Positions 1 through 6,365 of a stretch of 9,045 bases of DNA are shown here, piece after piece. A model generated the notes under the pieces. It had not been told where the DNA came from and did not search any database. It was given only the letters and a program-made list of their open reading frames with translations. Made by a program: the position numbers and the translations under genes. Source of the stretch: an uncultured Eubacteriales bacterium. GTDB taxonomy: Bacteria; Bacillota; Clostridia; Lachnospirales; Anaerotignaceae. The stretch spans positions 1 through 9,045 of the forward strand of contig URLB01000086.1 in the NCBI GenBank assembly GCA_900548595.1, written 5' to 3'. Each line of letters begins with the position of its first letter. The stretch's first letter is position 1.

Positions 1-109
1 TCTGCATCGTAACGCCGATCACATCATAGCCTTGTTCTTTCAGCAGATATGCCGCAACGGAGCTGTCAACTCCGCCCGACATACCTACAACTACTTTACC
101 TTTATACAT
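1..109 (-). CDS. mnmA: tRNA-uridine 2-sulfurtransferase MnmA (N-terminal 36 codons, truncated by window edge)
   Basis: The minus strand from an ATG at 109-107 reads MYKGKVVVGMSGGVDSSVAA and continues open to base 1, so only the first 36 residues are inside the window. Residues 8-17 carry the SGGVDSS PP-loop, the ATP-pyrophosphatase signature that opens MnmA proteins. The family adenylates and then thiolates U34 of the tRNAs for Lys, Glu and Gln in the cytoplasm, using sulfur that originates from a cysteine desulfurase. The start overlaps the iscU stop by one base (TAATG), which suggests translational coupling; no strong separate Shine-Dalgarno is seen. Lying last after iscS and iscU, it probably receives IscS sulfur directly or through a relay. 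Other PP-loop enzymes (for example ThiI, TilS or argininosuccinate synthase) share part of the motif, but the SGGVDSSVAA wording right at the N-terminus and the iscSU context favour MnmA. Confidence 0.9.
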   Translation of the reverse strand, partial: MYKGKVVVGMSGGVDSSVAAYLLKEQGYDVIGVTMQ

Positions 110-546
110 TATTCTTCTGGTATCTCATGAAGCTCGCCGATATCATCTACAGGTTTCTTAAGACCTTCGATGACGATATGGTTTTTCTCCGCATAGTCCC
201 ATAACGCAGCGTGAAGAGCTTCCTCCGCAAGACATGAACAGTGAACCTTTACCGGTGGCAGACCGTCAAGAGCCTCCATAACGGCTTTATTTGTTATCTC
301 CAGAGCTTCCTGTATTGTTTTACCCTTAACAAGTTCCGTAGCCATACTGCTTGTTGCGACAGCCGCTCCGCAACCGAAAGTTTTAAACTTCGCGTCCTGG
401 ATAACACCGTCTTCTATTTTAAGATATACTTTCATAATATCTCCGCATTTTGCGTTTCCGACAGTACCAACGCCGCTGGCATCGTCAATTTCTCCTACAT
501 TTCTCGGGTTCATGAAATGATCCATTACTTTTTCGCTGTATTCCAT
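109..546 (-). CDS. iscU: Fe-S cluster assembly scaffold IscU/NifU N-terminal type
   Basis: This 145-residue protein is the scaffold on which Fe-S clusters are built from IscS sulfur before transfer to apoproteins. The ligand residues are all visible: C34 and D36 in NAKCGD, C59 in FGCGAA and C103 in the LPPVKVHCS stretch (96-104). The LPPVK motif that HscA recognises in proteobacteria is kept, although no hscA is present here. An additional cysteine, C105, follows directly (HCSC). The protein is longer than the roughly 128-residue E. coli IscU because of an acidic C-terminal extension (about 120-145, ending HEIPEE). It lacks the C-terminal domains of full NifU. The ATG at 546-544 is set by a GGAGG at 559-555, eight bases upstream. 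It lies 22 bases after iscS and overlaps mnmA by one base, so it is the middle gene of the operon. The symbol nifU is used for the same protein in some clostridial annotations. Confidence 0.95.
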   Translation of the reverse strand: MEYSEKVMDHFMNPRNVGEIDDASGVGTVGNAKCGDIMKVYLKIEDGVIQDAKFKTFGCGAAVATSSMATELVKGKTIQEALEITNKAVMEALDGLPPVKVHCSCLAEEALHAALWDYAEKNHIVIEGLKKPVDDIGELHEIPEE

Positions 547-568
547 AATAAATTCCTCCGTTACTTTC

Positions 569-1747
569 TTATTTCTTGTTTTTTATCTCTTCATAAAGAG
601 GCGACATATCTCTCAATCTCTGAACGATTGGAGGAAGTACCTCAAGCAGCTTGTCAACTTCTTCTTCGGTATTCTGATAACCTAATGATATTCTCAGCGA
701 TCCATGTGCTTTTTCATGAGGAAGTCCTATTGAAAGAAGTACATGTGAAGGGTCAAGAGAGCCTGATGTACAAGCAGAACCGCTTGAAGCGCATATACCG
801 TTTGCGTCAAGAAGTAAAAGCATTGATTCTCCTTCTATAAACTCAAACGAGATATTCACATTGCCTGGAAGTCTGTCTGTACGATGTCCGTTTAATCTTG
901 AATACTCTACGTTATTAAGCACGTTGTCTATTATTTTATCTCTTAAGTATGTGAGTTTGGCTGTTGTTTCTTCCATTTCATTAACGGCAAGCTCGATTGC
1001 TTTTCCCAAAGCTACTATACCGATTACATTTTCAGTTCCGGCTCTTCTTCCTCTTTCCTGCTGTCCGCCGTGAATGAGGTTTTTAATCTTACAGCCCTTT
1101 CTTATATAAAGAGCTCCGATTCCCTTAGGTGCGCCGAGTTTATGTCCGGAAAGTGAAAGAAAATCAATATTCATATCCTGCACGTCTATTTTTACATGTC
1201 CGACAGCCTGCACTGCATCTGTATGGAAATAAATGCCCTTTTCCTTACATATCTTACCTATTTCTTTTATAGGCTCAATCGTTCCTATTTCGTTATTTGC
1301 AAACATTATACTTACAAGTATTGTAGTCGGTCTTATTGCATTTAAAAGATCGTCAATGCTTATCTTTCCGTATTCGTCAACAGGAAGATATGTTACCTCA
1401 TATCCGTTTTCCTCAAGGAACTGGCATGTATGGAGTATAGCATGATGCTCTATACATGTTGTAATTATATGGTTTCCTTTATCCTTAAGCGCATTTGCAA
1501 CTCCTTTGAGAACCCAGTTATCACTTTCGGAACCACAACCCGTAAAGAAAATTTCCTCGGGCTTTGCATTGATTGCCGACGCTACCTGTTCTCTGGCTTT
1601 ATCTATAGCTTTTTTGCTTTCTCTTGCAATAGCGTAAACGCTTGACGCATTCCCGTAATACTTTTCAATATAAGGCTTCATTTCCTCATAGACTTCGGGT
1701 CTTACAGGCGTCGTAGCCGCATTATCAAAGTAAATTATTTCTTTCAT
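569..1747 (-). CDS. iscS: Cysteine desulfurase IscS/NifS (PLP enzyme)
   Basis: The 392-residue product converts L-cysteine to alanine, leaving a persulfide on an active-site cysteine that is handed to IscU and to tRNA-thiolating enzymes such as MnmA. It is a class V aminotransferase-fold enzyme. Visible residues are the N-terminal YFDNAATTP (6-14), H101 in CIEHHA stacking on PLP, D177 in FHTDAVQ, the Schiff-base lysine K203 in SLSGHKLGAPKG (198-209), and catalytic C326 in SSGSACTSGS (321-330) within the long mobile loop typical of group I (IscS/NifS) desulfurases rather than SufS. Length is close to that of E. coli IscS (404). The ATG at 1747-1745 has AAAGGAG ending at 1756. It is first in the iscS-iscU-mnmA operon and has a good promoter about 95 bases upstream with a palindrome at the likely start site. 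The name nifS is also used in Clostridia; nothing nearby indicates nitrogen fixation. Confidence 0.96.
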   Translation of the reverse strand: MKEIIYFDNAATTPVRPEVYEEMKPYIEKYYGNASSVYAIARESKKAIDKAREQVASAINAKPEEIFFTGCGSESDNWVLKGVANALKDKGNHIITTCIEHHAILHTCQFLEENGYEVTYLPVDEYGKISIDDLLNAIRPTTILVSIMFANNEIGTIEPIKEIGKICKEKGIYFHTDAVQAVGHVKIDVQDMNIDFLSLSGHKLGAPKGIGALYIRKGCKIKNLIHGGQQERGRRAGTENVIGIVALGKAIELAVNEMEETTAKLTYLRDKIIDNVLNNVEYSRLNGHRTDRLPGNVNISFEFIEGESMLLLLDANGICASSGSACTSGSLDPSHVLLSIGLPHEKAHGSLRISLGYQNTEEEVDKLLEVLPPIVQRLRDMSPLYEEIKNKK

Positions 1748-1812
1748 AAAACTGACTCCTTTTATATATAATTTAGATTAGTCTTCCGTTTTTATAATTT
1801 CTTTATCCGTAA

Positions 1813-1833
1813 ATCCTACCAAATAGGTTGGAT
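1813..1833. promoter_or_regulatory. Candidate operator for iscS: imperfect palindrome at the transcription start
   Basis: On the plus strand the half-sites are ATCCTACC (1813-1820) and GGTTGGAT (1826-1833), separated by AAATA. Fifteen of the 16 arm positions are self-complementary. The element begins about seven bases downstream of the iscS -10 box, so a bound dimer would block transcription start. Its placement suits an Rrf2-family (IscR/CymR-like) repressor, the usual regulators of isc genes, but I could not match it to a named consensus and no iscR is in the window. As RNA the same bases would form a hairpin at the very 5' end of the transcript, an alternative role in mRNA stability. Confidence 0.5.
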
Positions 1834-1839
1834 ATACAT

Positions 1840-1868
1840 AATATATCATCTAGCCACTATTGTGTCAA
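1840..1868 (-). promoter_or_regulatory. Sigma-A-type promoter of the iscS-iscU-mnmA operon
   Basis: Reading the minus strand, a perfect -35 TTGACA (1868-1863) is followed after exactly 17 bases by a -10 TATATT (1845-1840). Transcription would start near 1833, giving a leader of roughly 86 bases before the iscS ATG. The upstream side (1870-1910) is very AT-rich and could act as an UP element. The near-consensus hexamers and ideal spacing suggest a strong promoter that would need a repressor; the palindrome at 1813-1833 is the obvious place. Confidence 0.7.
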
Positions 1869-1929
1869 TATAAATCCAGAAAAAATAATTATTAAATAAA
1901 AATTATTATCATTTACTCATTCTTAATTC

Positions 1930-1952
1930 GTCATTATTCGATAAAAAATGAC
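1930..1952. promoter_or_regulatory. Candidate operator over the -35 of the XRE-like gene
   Basis: Half-sites GTCATTATT (1930-1938) and AAAAATGAC (1944-1952) are separated by CGATA; eight of nine arm positions are complementary. The right arm covers the probable -35 element of the rightward promoter. This is where an autoregulating HTH protein would bind. The region is AT-rich, so chance palindromes are common. Confidence 0.3.
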
Positions 1953-1978
1953 AATTTTCACATTTATTATGGTATACT
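1948..1978 (+). promoter_or_regulatory. Promoter of the XRE-like gene (extended -10)
   Basis: A -10 TATACT at 1973-1978 is preceded by TGG (1970-1972), giving the extended -10 form TGN-TATACT. A -35-like ATGACA (1948-1953, one mismatch to TTGACA) lies 19 bases upstream; the extended -10 would compensate for that long spacer. Transcription should start near 1985, leaving a leader of only about 18 bases that is mostly the ribosome binding site. Confidence 0.55.
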
Positions 1979-2002
1979 GTTTAAGTAAGGGGGGTATTAT
2001 AT

Positions 2003-2473
2003 ATGTTTAATTACAATTTGGACTTTTCACGTTTGGAAAATCTTATTACACAATACGTCAGTACCAATGGTTTTGACAACAAAGCCGATAAATTGTTTCA
2101 AATAACCGAACATTTAAAATCTTCCGAATTTTATAAACTTACCGATATTATAATACTATCTGGCATACTTAATGTGTCGCCGGACTATCTTATAGGCATA
2201 TCAGATAATAGTGAACCCAGCAATGATGATATTACAAAATTGATTTCTTATGCCGCATGTCTAAACAGAGATTGCAGGAAGTCTCTTATATCAAAAGCAG
2301 AACAGTACCTTGATATACAAAATAACCTTATAGATTTTGATAAAGCCGGCATTACAGTAAAGCGCTATTCCACTGATGGAAAACTTAAAGACAGCTCGTC
2401 CTCTTTAACGTCAAAATTGTCAATGGTGGCTGATAACAGAGAAAACGCATATACAAATAATGACAAAGAATAA
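2003..2473 (+). CDS. Small protein with a probable degenerate XRE-type helix-turn-helix, function unknown
   Basis: The gene encodes 156 residues on the strand opposite to all its neighbours. The ATG at 2003 follows AAGGGGGG (1987-1994) at eight bases, a strong ribosome binding site, and it has its own promoter. Residues about 8-66 resemble the HTH_XRE (Cro/C1) fold: FSRLENLI looks like helix 1 and the run SGILNVSPDYLIGIS (53-67) is the characteristic last helix and exit of that family. The middle, where the recognition helix should be, does not read as a standard XRE motif, so DNA binding is an inference. The rest (about 68-156) is polar, with a Ser-rich stretch near 132-139, and contains no domain I recognise. 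No signal peptide or membrane segment is visible. It could be an autoregulated transcription factor; whether it touches the divergent iscS promoter is unknown. Confidence 0.75.
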   Translation: MFNYNLDFSRLENLITQYVSTNGFDNKADKLFQITEHLKSSEFYKLTDIIILSGILNVSPDYLIGISDNSEPSNDDITKLISYAACLNRDCRKSLISKAEQYLDIQNNLIDFDKAGITVKRYSTDGKLKDSSSSLTSKLSMVADNRENAYTNNDKE

Positions 2474-2511
2474 GTCGTCATAAAAAGATATCTTCATTCT
2501 TTGCCATTATT
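2456..2511. terminator. Long AT-rich hairpin between convergent genes, probable bidirectional terminator
   Basis: The arms are 2456-2471 (AATAATGACAAAGAAT) and 2496-2511 (ATTCTTTGCCATTATT). Fifteen of 16 positions pair in plus-strand RNA; in minus-strand RNA the odd pair becomes a G-U wobble, so the stem is continuous. With one bulged base the stem gains three more pairs (AAG with CTT). The left arm coincides with codons 152-156 and the first stop base of the XRE-like gene, and the right arm ends three bases before the recN stop codon. T-rich sequence follows in both directions but without a clean U run, so this may be a weak intrinsic terminator or a 3'-end stabilising hairpin. Confidence 0.6.
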
Positions 2512-2513
2512 GT

Positions 2514-4211
2514 TTATCTATTTTCATTTTTAAATTTATTAGCAAGTTCTTTCATTTCTCTGGCTGCGTTTACGGACATTTCCGTAACCTCTGTCCCTGC
2601 CATAAGTCTGGCTATATCTTTTACGGTTTCATTCTTTTTCAAAAGTTTAATATTTGTTTTTGTTCTGCCTTTCTGGCTGACTTTTTCTATCATATAGTGA
2701 TTGTCAGCCATAGCTGCTATCTGCGGCAAATGTGTAATACACAAAATCTGCTTTGTCTTTGCAACTTTATACATTTTTTCCGCTACTTTTTGGGCAGTTC
2801 TTCCGCTTATTCCGGTATCTATCTCGTCAAAAACAAACGTCCCTATGGAGTCTGCATTTCCGAATACAACCTTTAAGGCAAGCATAACTCTTGAAAGTTC
2901 TCCTCCCGAGCCTATCTTAGCAAGTGGCATTATGTCTTCTCCTTCGTTAGCCGTAAACATAAACTCAACGTCGTCCCAACCGTCTACTCCAAGCTGGTTT
3001 TTCTGATCTATCCTTATTTTAAACTTAGCTTTTTCCATTTCAAGTTCATGCAGATTGGTTTCTATTTCTTTTTCTATTGCTTCGGCTTTTCTCTTCCTGA
3101 TGTCCGTCATAACCTTGCATACGTCTACCATATTTTTGAAAAGCTCTTTTCTTTCGTTCTCCAATAACTCCAATCTCTCTCTGGAATGCATAAGCATATC
3201 ATATTCGTTTCTTAGGCTTTCCAGTTTATCTGCCAATGAATCGGATGTACAAATATACTTCTTTTTAAAAGCATAAATAATACTTAATCTCTCTTCTATT
3301 TTTTCTATTTCGTCTTCCCCTGCTTCGAGTCCGTCAAAGTATCTTTTGAGTTCTCTCTCGGCTTCATTTATCTGTATGGCTGCGGAATTTACTATTTCGT
3401 ATATAAGTTTTACGGAAATGTCTATTTCACTAAGCTGAGAAAGCGTATCCGCAGCTTCTGTAACCATATCGCTTGCCGGAAGTCCGTTAACGCCATTATA
3501 AAGTATATTAATACACTTTCCCGCCATCTCTCTCATGCGTTCTCCGTTTTGGAGTATTCTCTTACGTTCGGTAAGATTTTCTTCCTCACCCGGTTTTATA
3601 TCTGCCGCTTCCAGTTCGCTTATCTGATATGAAAGTATCTCCGTTCTTCTTTCCCTTTCGGACTCATTTCCGGCAATTGCTTTCATTTCTTTCATTGTAG
3701 TTTTATATTTTTTCAGAAATTCTGCAAGCTTAGCCTTCTCCGCGTCAAGCTCCGTTCCGCAGAACTTGTCCAAGAGTTCAATATGTTTATTGGCGTTAAG
3801 CAGAGACTGATGCTCATGCTGACCATGGAAGTCAACGAGGCATGATGAAAGTTCTTTCAACTGACCGACAGTAACGGTAGTACCGTTTACTTTGCAAACG
3901 CTTTTGCCGTTCATATGAAGTGTTCGGCGTATAATAAGTGCCTTGTCTTCACCATGTTCAATGCCCATGTCATCCAATATTTTTTCTATCTTTTTATCCT
4001 CTATGGAAAAAACAGCTTCGACAACAGCCTGTTCTTCTCCATGGCGCACAATTTCCCTATTAGCTCTGCCTCCGAGAGAAAATCCAAGCGCATCTATGAT
4101 AAGAGATTTTCCCGCTCCCGTCTCTCCTGTAAGAATATTTAAGCCTTTTCCGAAAACAACCTCTGACTCCTGTATAAGAGCTACATTTTTAATGTTAATA
4201 TATTCGAGCAT
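2514..4211 (-). CDS. recN: DNA repair ATPase RecN (SMC-like)
   Basis: The 565-residue protein is a full-length RecN, the cytoplasmic SMC-like ATPase recruited early to DNA double-strand breaks for recombinational repair. The ATPase head is split by coiled coil as expected. The N-terminal lobe has the Walker A GETGAGKS (29-36) and the RecN-typical FHGQHEHQSLLN (128-139). Charged, heptad-like segments fill about 155-400. The C-terminal lobe has the ABC signature GSGGELSR (434-441), Walker B TFVFDEID (458-465) and the switch histidine in CITHLPQIAAMA (491-502). The ATG at 4211-4209 follows AGGGGG (4225-4220), 15 bases after the argR stop, so it is last in the isoprenoid/tlyA/nadK/argR operon. 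In many Clostridia the next genes are spoIVB and spo0A, but here the neighbour is a convergent unrelated gene. The operon placement does not show its own SOS-type promoter. Confidence 0.97.
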   Translation of the reverse strand: MLEYINIKNVALIQESEVVFGKGLNILTGETGAGKSLIIDALGFSLGGRANREIVRHGEEQAVVEAVFSIEDKKIEKILDDMGIEHGEDKALIIRRTLHMNGKSVCKVNGTTVTVGQLKELSSCLVDFHGQHEHQSLLNANKHIELLDKFCGTELDAEKAKLAEFLKKYKTTMKEMKAIAGNESERERRTEILSYQISELEAADIKPGEEENLTERKRILQNGERMREMAGKCINILYNGVNGLPASDMVTEAADTLSQLSEIDISVKLIYEIVNSAAIQINEAERELKRYFDGLEAGEDEIEKIEERLSIIYAFKKKYICTSDSLADKLESLRNEYDMLMHSRERLELLENERKELFKNMVDVCKVMTDIRKRKAEAIEKEIETNLHELEMEKAKFKIRIDQKNQLGVDGWDDVEFMFTANEGEDIMPLAKIGSGGELSRVMLALKVVFGNADSIGTFVFDEIDTGISGRTAQKVAEKMYKVAKTKQILCITHLPQIAAMADNHYMIEKVSQKGRTKTNIKLLKKNETVKDIARLMAGTEVTEMSVNAAREMKELANKFKNENR

Positions 4212-4226
4212 AAATTACGCCCCCTA

Positions 4227-4679
4227 TCAGCTATGTATAATACGATAAAGCCTTTCTATAAGTTCAGCCGCCTGATGATTGCCTCTGATAACGCAGAAAA
4301 CCGTATCATCGCCCGCTATTGTACCAAGTATTTCGCTGTTCTGCATATTGTCAAGCGCTACGCCGACTGCCATTCCCATACCTTCAAGCGTCTTTATAAC
4401 GACCATATTTCCGGCATAGTCCATTTTTACAACAGCCTCTTTAAATACTCTTATAAGCCTGTCGGATATTTCATTATCGCTGCTGGCCATCGCAGTATAC
4501 TTTTGCTTTCCCTTTTCAACCGAAATTTTGGTAAGCCTCATCTCTCTTATATCCCTTGAAACCGTAGCCTGCGTAACGTCAAATCCCTCTTGTCTGAGTT
4601 TTTCAGCTAACTCGTCCTGCGTTTCAATATCATACTTTTCTATTAATTCCAAAATTTTGGCGTGTCTGGATACCTTCAA
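4227..4679 (-). CDS. argR: Arginine repressor ArgR/AhrC
   Basis: The product (150 residues) is a hexameric, arginine-responsive regulator that represses arginine biosynthesis genes and often activates catabolic ones. Residues 1-65 form the winged helix, with the DNA-recognition signature QATVSRDI (37-44) and the start VSRHAKILELI. The C-terminal oligomerisation and arginine-binding domain carries GTIAGDDT (119-126), whose aspartates contact arginine. Length is typical (about 149-156). The start is TTG at 4679-4677, fixed by AAGGGGG at 4694-4688; no in-frame ATG lies nearby. It begins three bases after the nadK stop, inside the operon, so it is probably co-transcribed and translationally coupled. 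Sitting beside recN and nadK is the conserved Firmicutes arrangement and does not imply that those genes are arginine-regulated; I did not see an obvious ARG box in front of it. Confidence 0.96.
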   Translation of the reverse strand: MKVSRHAKILELIEKYDIETQDELAEKLRQEGFDVTQATVSRDIREMRLTKISVEKGKQKYTAMASSDNEISDRLIRVFKEAVVKMDYAGNMVVIKTLEGMGMAVGVALDNMQNSEILGTIAGDDTVFCVIRGNHQAAELIERLYRIIHS

Positions 4680-4682
4680 CTG

Positions 4683-5543
4683 CTATTCCCCCTTAGATAT
4701 TAATTTCTTTCTCAATATCTCGTAAAAACTTCGTATATTTGTTTTTATAATATTCATACTGTTGGCAGATTTTCTGACATTTATTGTATCTCCGTTGTTG
4801 AGTATTACGCTTGTCTGTCCGTCCATGGACATTATAACATCACCGTTAGAACCGAAATCCGCTTCTATTCTGACAGTATCGTCGGCCGATATGACAATAC
4901 TTCTTGAATGAAGAGAGTGGGCGCATATAGGCGTTATCGCCATACAGCCTATATCCGGTTTTAGAACAGGTCCGCCCGCTGAAAGATTGTATGCGGTTGA
5001 CCCTGTCGGTGTTGATATTATTACCCCGTCCGCCCTGAAAGTGGCAAGATATTCGTCGTTTACATAGATACTGTAACCTGTTATCTTTGTGAACACGCCT
5101 CTTGTAATGCAAACGTCGTTTACTGCATTATATTTTTTAGTAGAATCCGTTTCCGATACTATTTCCGCCTCAAGCATAAGACGTTTTTCCAGTTTATAAT
5201 CTCCGTCCAATACTCTCTCTATCGTCTCGCGTACTTCCGAAACGTCGGCAGAAGCAAGGAAACCCAATGTCCCCATATTTATCCCCAAAAGCGGAGTTCC
5301 GTATTTTGCCGCCTTACGTCCCGTGTCAAGCAAAGTTCCGTCCCCTCCGAGGACTATTATAAAATCGGATTTTGAGTACAATTCGTATTTTGTAACACCC
5401 AACTCCTCAAATCCCGTTATTTCCGCTATTTTATAAGTCAAAGCAACATTACAGTCCTTTTCTTTAAGGAATGATACAAGCTCTCCGACAAAATTCATTG
5501 CGGCTTCTTTATCATGATTAGGTACTATTCCTACTGTTTTCAA
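4683..5543 (-). CDS. nadK: NAD kinase (ATP-NAD kinase)
   Basis: This cytoplasmic enzyme phosphorylates NAD at the 2' position to give NADP. The 286-residue protein has the family's hallmarks in order: GGDGT (66-70) with catalytic D67, NMGTLGFL (89-96), the NDV motif (142-144), and the glycine-rich DGVIISTPTGSTAYNLSAGG block (172-191). It is close in length to other bacterial NadK enzymes (about 265-300). The start is TTG at 5543-5541; a Shine-Dalgarno AAGGCGGTGAT, almost the full anti-Shine-Dalgarno match, sits seven bases upstream and contains the last bases of the tlyA stop. It lies 12 bases after tlyA and three before argR. NADPH demand by the second enzyme of the DXS pathway is a loose metabolic link to dxs upstream, but the cluster is best read as conserved housekeeping order. 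Confidence 0.97.
   Translation of the reverse strand: MKTVGIVPNHDKEAAMNFVGELVSFLKEKDCNVALTYKIAEITGFEELGVTKYELYSKSDFIIVLGGDGTLLDTGRKAAKYGTPLLGINMGTLGFLASADVSEVRETIERVLDGDYKLEKRLMLEAEIVSETDSTKKYNAVNDVCITRGVFTKITGYSIYVNDEYLATFRADGVIISTPTGSTAYNLSAGGPVLKPDIGCMAITPICAHSLHSRSIVISADDTVRIEADFGSNGDVIMSMDGQTSVILNNGDTINVRKSANSMNIIKTNIRSFYEILRKKLISKGE
4688..4694 (-). promoter_or_regulatory. Shine-Dalgarno that sets the TTG start of argR
   Basis: AAGGGGG on the minus strand stands eight bases before the TTG at 4679-4677. The nadK stop codon (4685-4683) lies between the site and the start, so ribosomes ending nadK would finish on top of it, which suits translational coupling. Confidence 0.75.
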
Positions 5544-5547
5544 AATA

Positions 5548-5558
5548 TCACCGCCTTA
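5548..5558 (-). promoter_or_regulatory. Shine-Dalgarno that sets the TTG start of nadK
   Basis: Minus-strand TAAGGCGGTGA differs from the ideal TAAGGAGGTGA by one base and is followed by TATT and then TTG (5543-5541). Its first three bases are the tlyA stop codon. The strength of this match makes the TTG start of nadK convincing despite the lack of an ATG. Confidence 0.8.
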
Positions 5559-6365
5559 AAGAAGCTCATGAGACTGCTCTGTAATTCTGTCTGCCGTATC
5601 GTATGCTTCTTCCTTGGATAACCCTGTATTTTTTCTGTCAAGCATTATAAGATACTCAATATTTCCCTCCGGTCCTTTAATGGGAGAAAAATCTATTCCT
5701 ATAATATTCAGTCCTATTTCAAAGGCAAAATCTATTATTTTAAGAAGCACTTCTTTATGTGTTGATTTTTCTCTGACAACGCCTTTTTTACCGACTTTTT
5801 CACGGCCTGCCTCAAACTGAGGTTTTATAAGACATACCATTTGAGCGTCTTCTGCCATAACATTGATTGCCGGCGGTATAACCTTTGTCAGTGATATAAA
5901 CGAAACGTCTACGGAAGCAAATTCAGGTTTATTGGGAACATCTTCTTCTGTTATATAACGTACGTTTGTTTTTTCCATGCAAACGACTCTACTGTCATTT
6001 CTCAGTTTCCATGCCAGCTGTCCATATCCGACGTCTATGGAATAAACTTTTGAAGCGCCGTTTTGCAGCATACAGTCTGTAAAACCGCCTGTAGAGGCAC
6101 CTATATCCATACATATTTTTCCGTTAAGGCTCACAGGAAAAACTTCCATGGCTTTCTCCAGCTTAAATCCGCCTCTGCTTACATACGGCATTTGACCGCC
6201 TCTGATTTCTATAGCGGAATCGACTTCCACCTTTGTACCTGCTTTATCTTCTTTGTTACCGTCCACATAAACGTTCCCGGCCATAATATATGCTTTTGCC
6301 AATTCCCTTGACGCCGCCAGTCCTTTGTTTACTATAAGCACGTCAAGCCTTTCTTTTTCAGCCAT
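5556..6365 (-). CDS. tlyA: rRNA 2'-O-methyltransferase TlyA (S4 plus FtsJ-like domain)
   Basis: TlyA methylates ribose 2'-OH groups of rRNA (C1920 of 23S, and C1409 of 16S in the longer type II enzymes) using S-adenosylmethionine. From the ATG at 6365 the protein has 269 residues. An S4 RNA-binding domain spans about 5-63 (ERLDVLIVNKGLAASRELAK), then an FtsJ/RrmJ-like Rossmann domain with SAM motif MDIGASTGGFTD (86-97). The K-D-K-E catalytic tetrad is readable as K68, D153, K181 and E237, one residue off the mycobacterial numbering I recall (69, 154, 182, 238), which supports this start. An in-frame TTG at 6374 would add three residues but has no spaced Shine-Dalgarno. The gene overlaps the end of dxs by eight bases. 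Older annotations call it hemolysin A; nothing here supports a lytic role. Its length is nearer type II than the shorter type I. Confidence 0.93.
   Translation of the reverse strand: MAEKERLDVLIVNKGLAASRELAKAYIMAGNVYVDGNKEDKAGTKVEVDSAIEIRGGQMPYVSRGGFKLEKAMEVFPVSLNGKICMDIGASTGGFTDCMLQNGASKVYSIDVGYGQLAWKLRNDSRVVCMEKTNVRYITEEDVPNKPEFASVDVSFISLTKVIPPAINVMAEDAQMVCLIKPQFEAGREKVGKKGVVREKSTHKEVLLKIIDFAFEIGLNIIGIDFSPIKGPEGNIEYLIMLDRKNTGLSKEEAYDTADRITEQSHELL

Noticed and set aside
241..840. 199-codon plus-strand open frame opposite iscU and iscS
   Set aside because: It is antisense to two clearly recognised conserved genes, has no family resemblance and no placed promoter or ribosome binding site.
1884..1907. 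Inverted repeat AATAATT / AATTATT with a 10-base loop in the iscS upstream region
   Set aside because: It consists only of A and T in very AT-rich DNA, so a seven-base match is expected by chance; at most it is part of an UP element or curved DNA.
2485..2494. Perfect 10-base palindrome AAGATATCTT in the loop of the convergent hairpin
   Set aside because: Short, AT-rich and located inside the larger terminator-like structure; no separate function is supported.
4846..5112. 88-codon minus-strand frame inside nadK
   Set aside because: It is an alternative frame of nadK across the conserved DGVIISTPTGSTAY block; no independent start signal.
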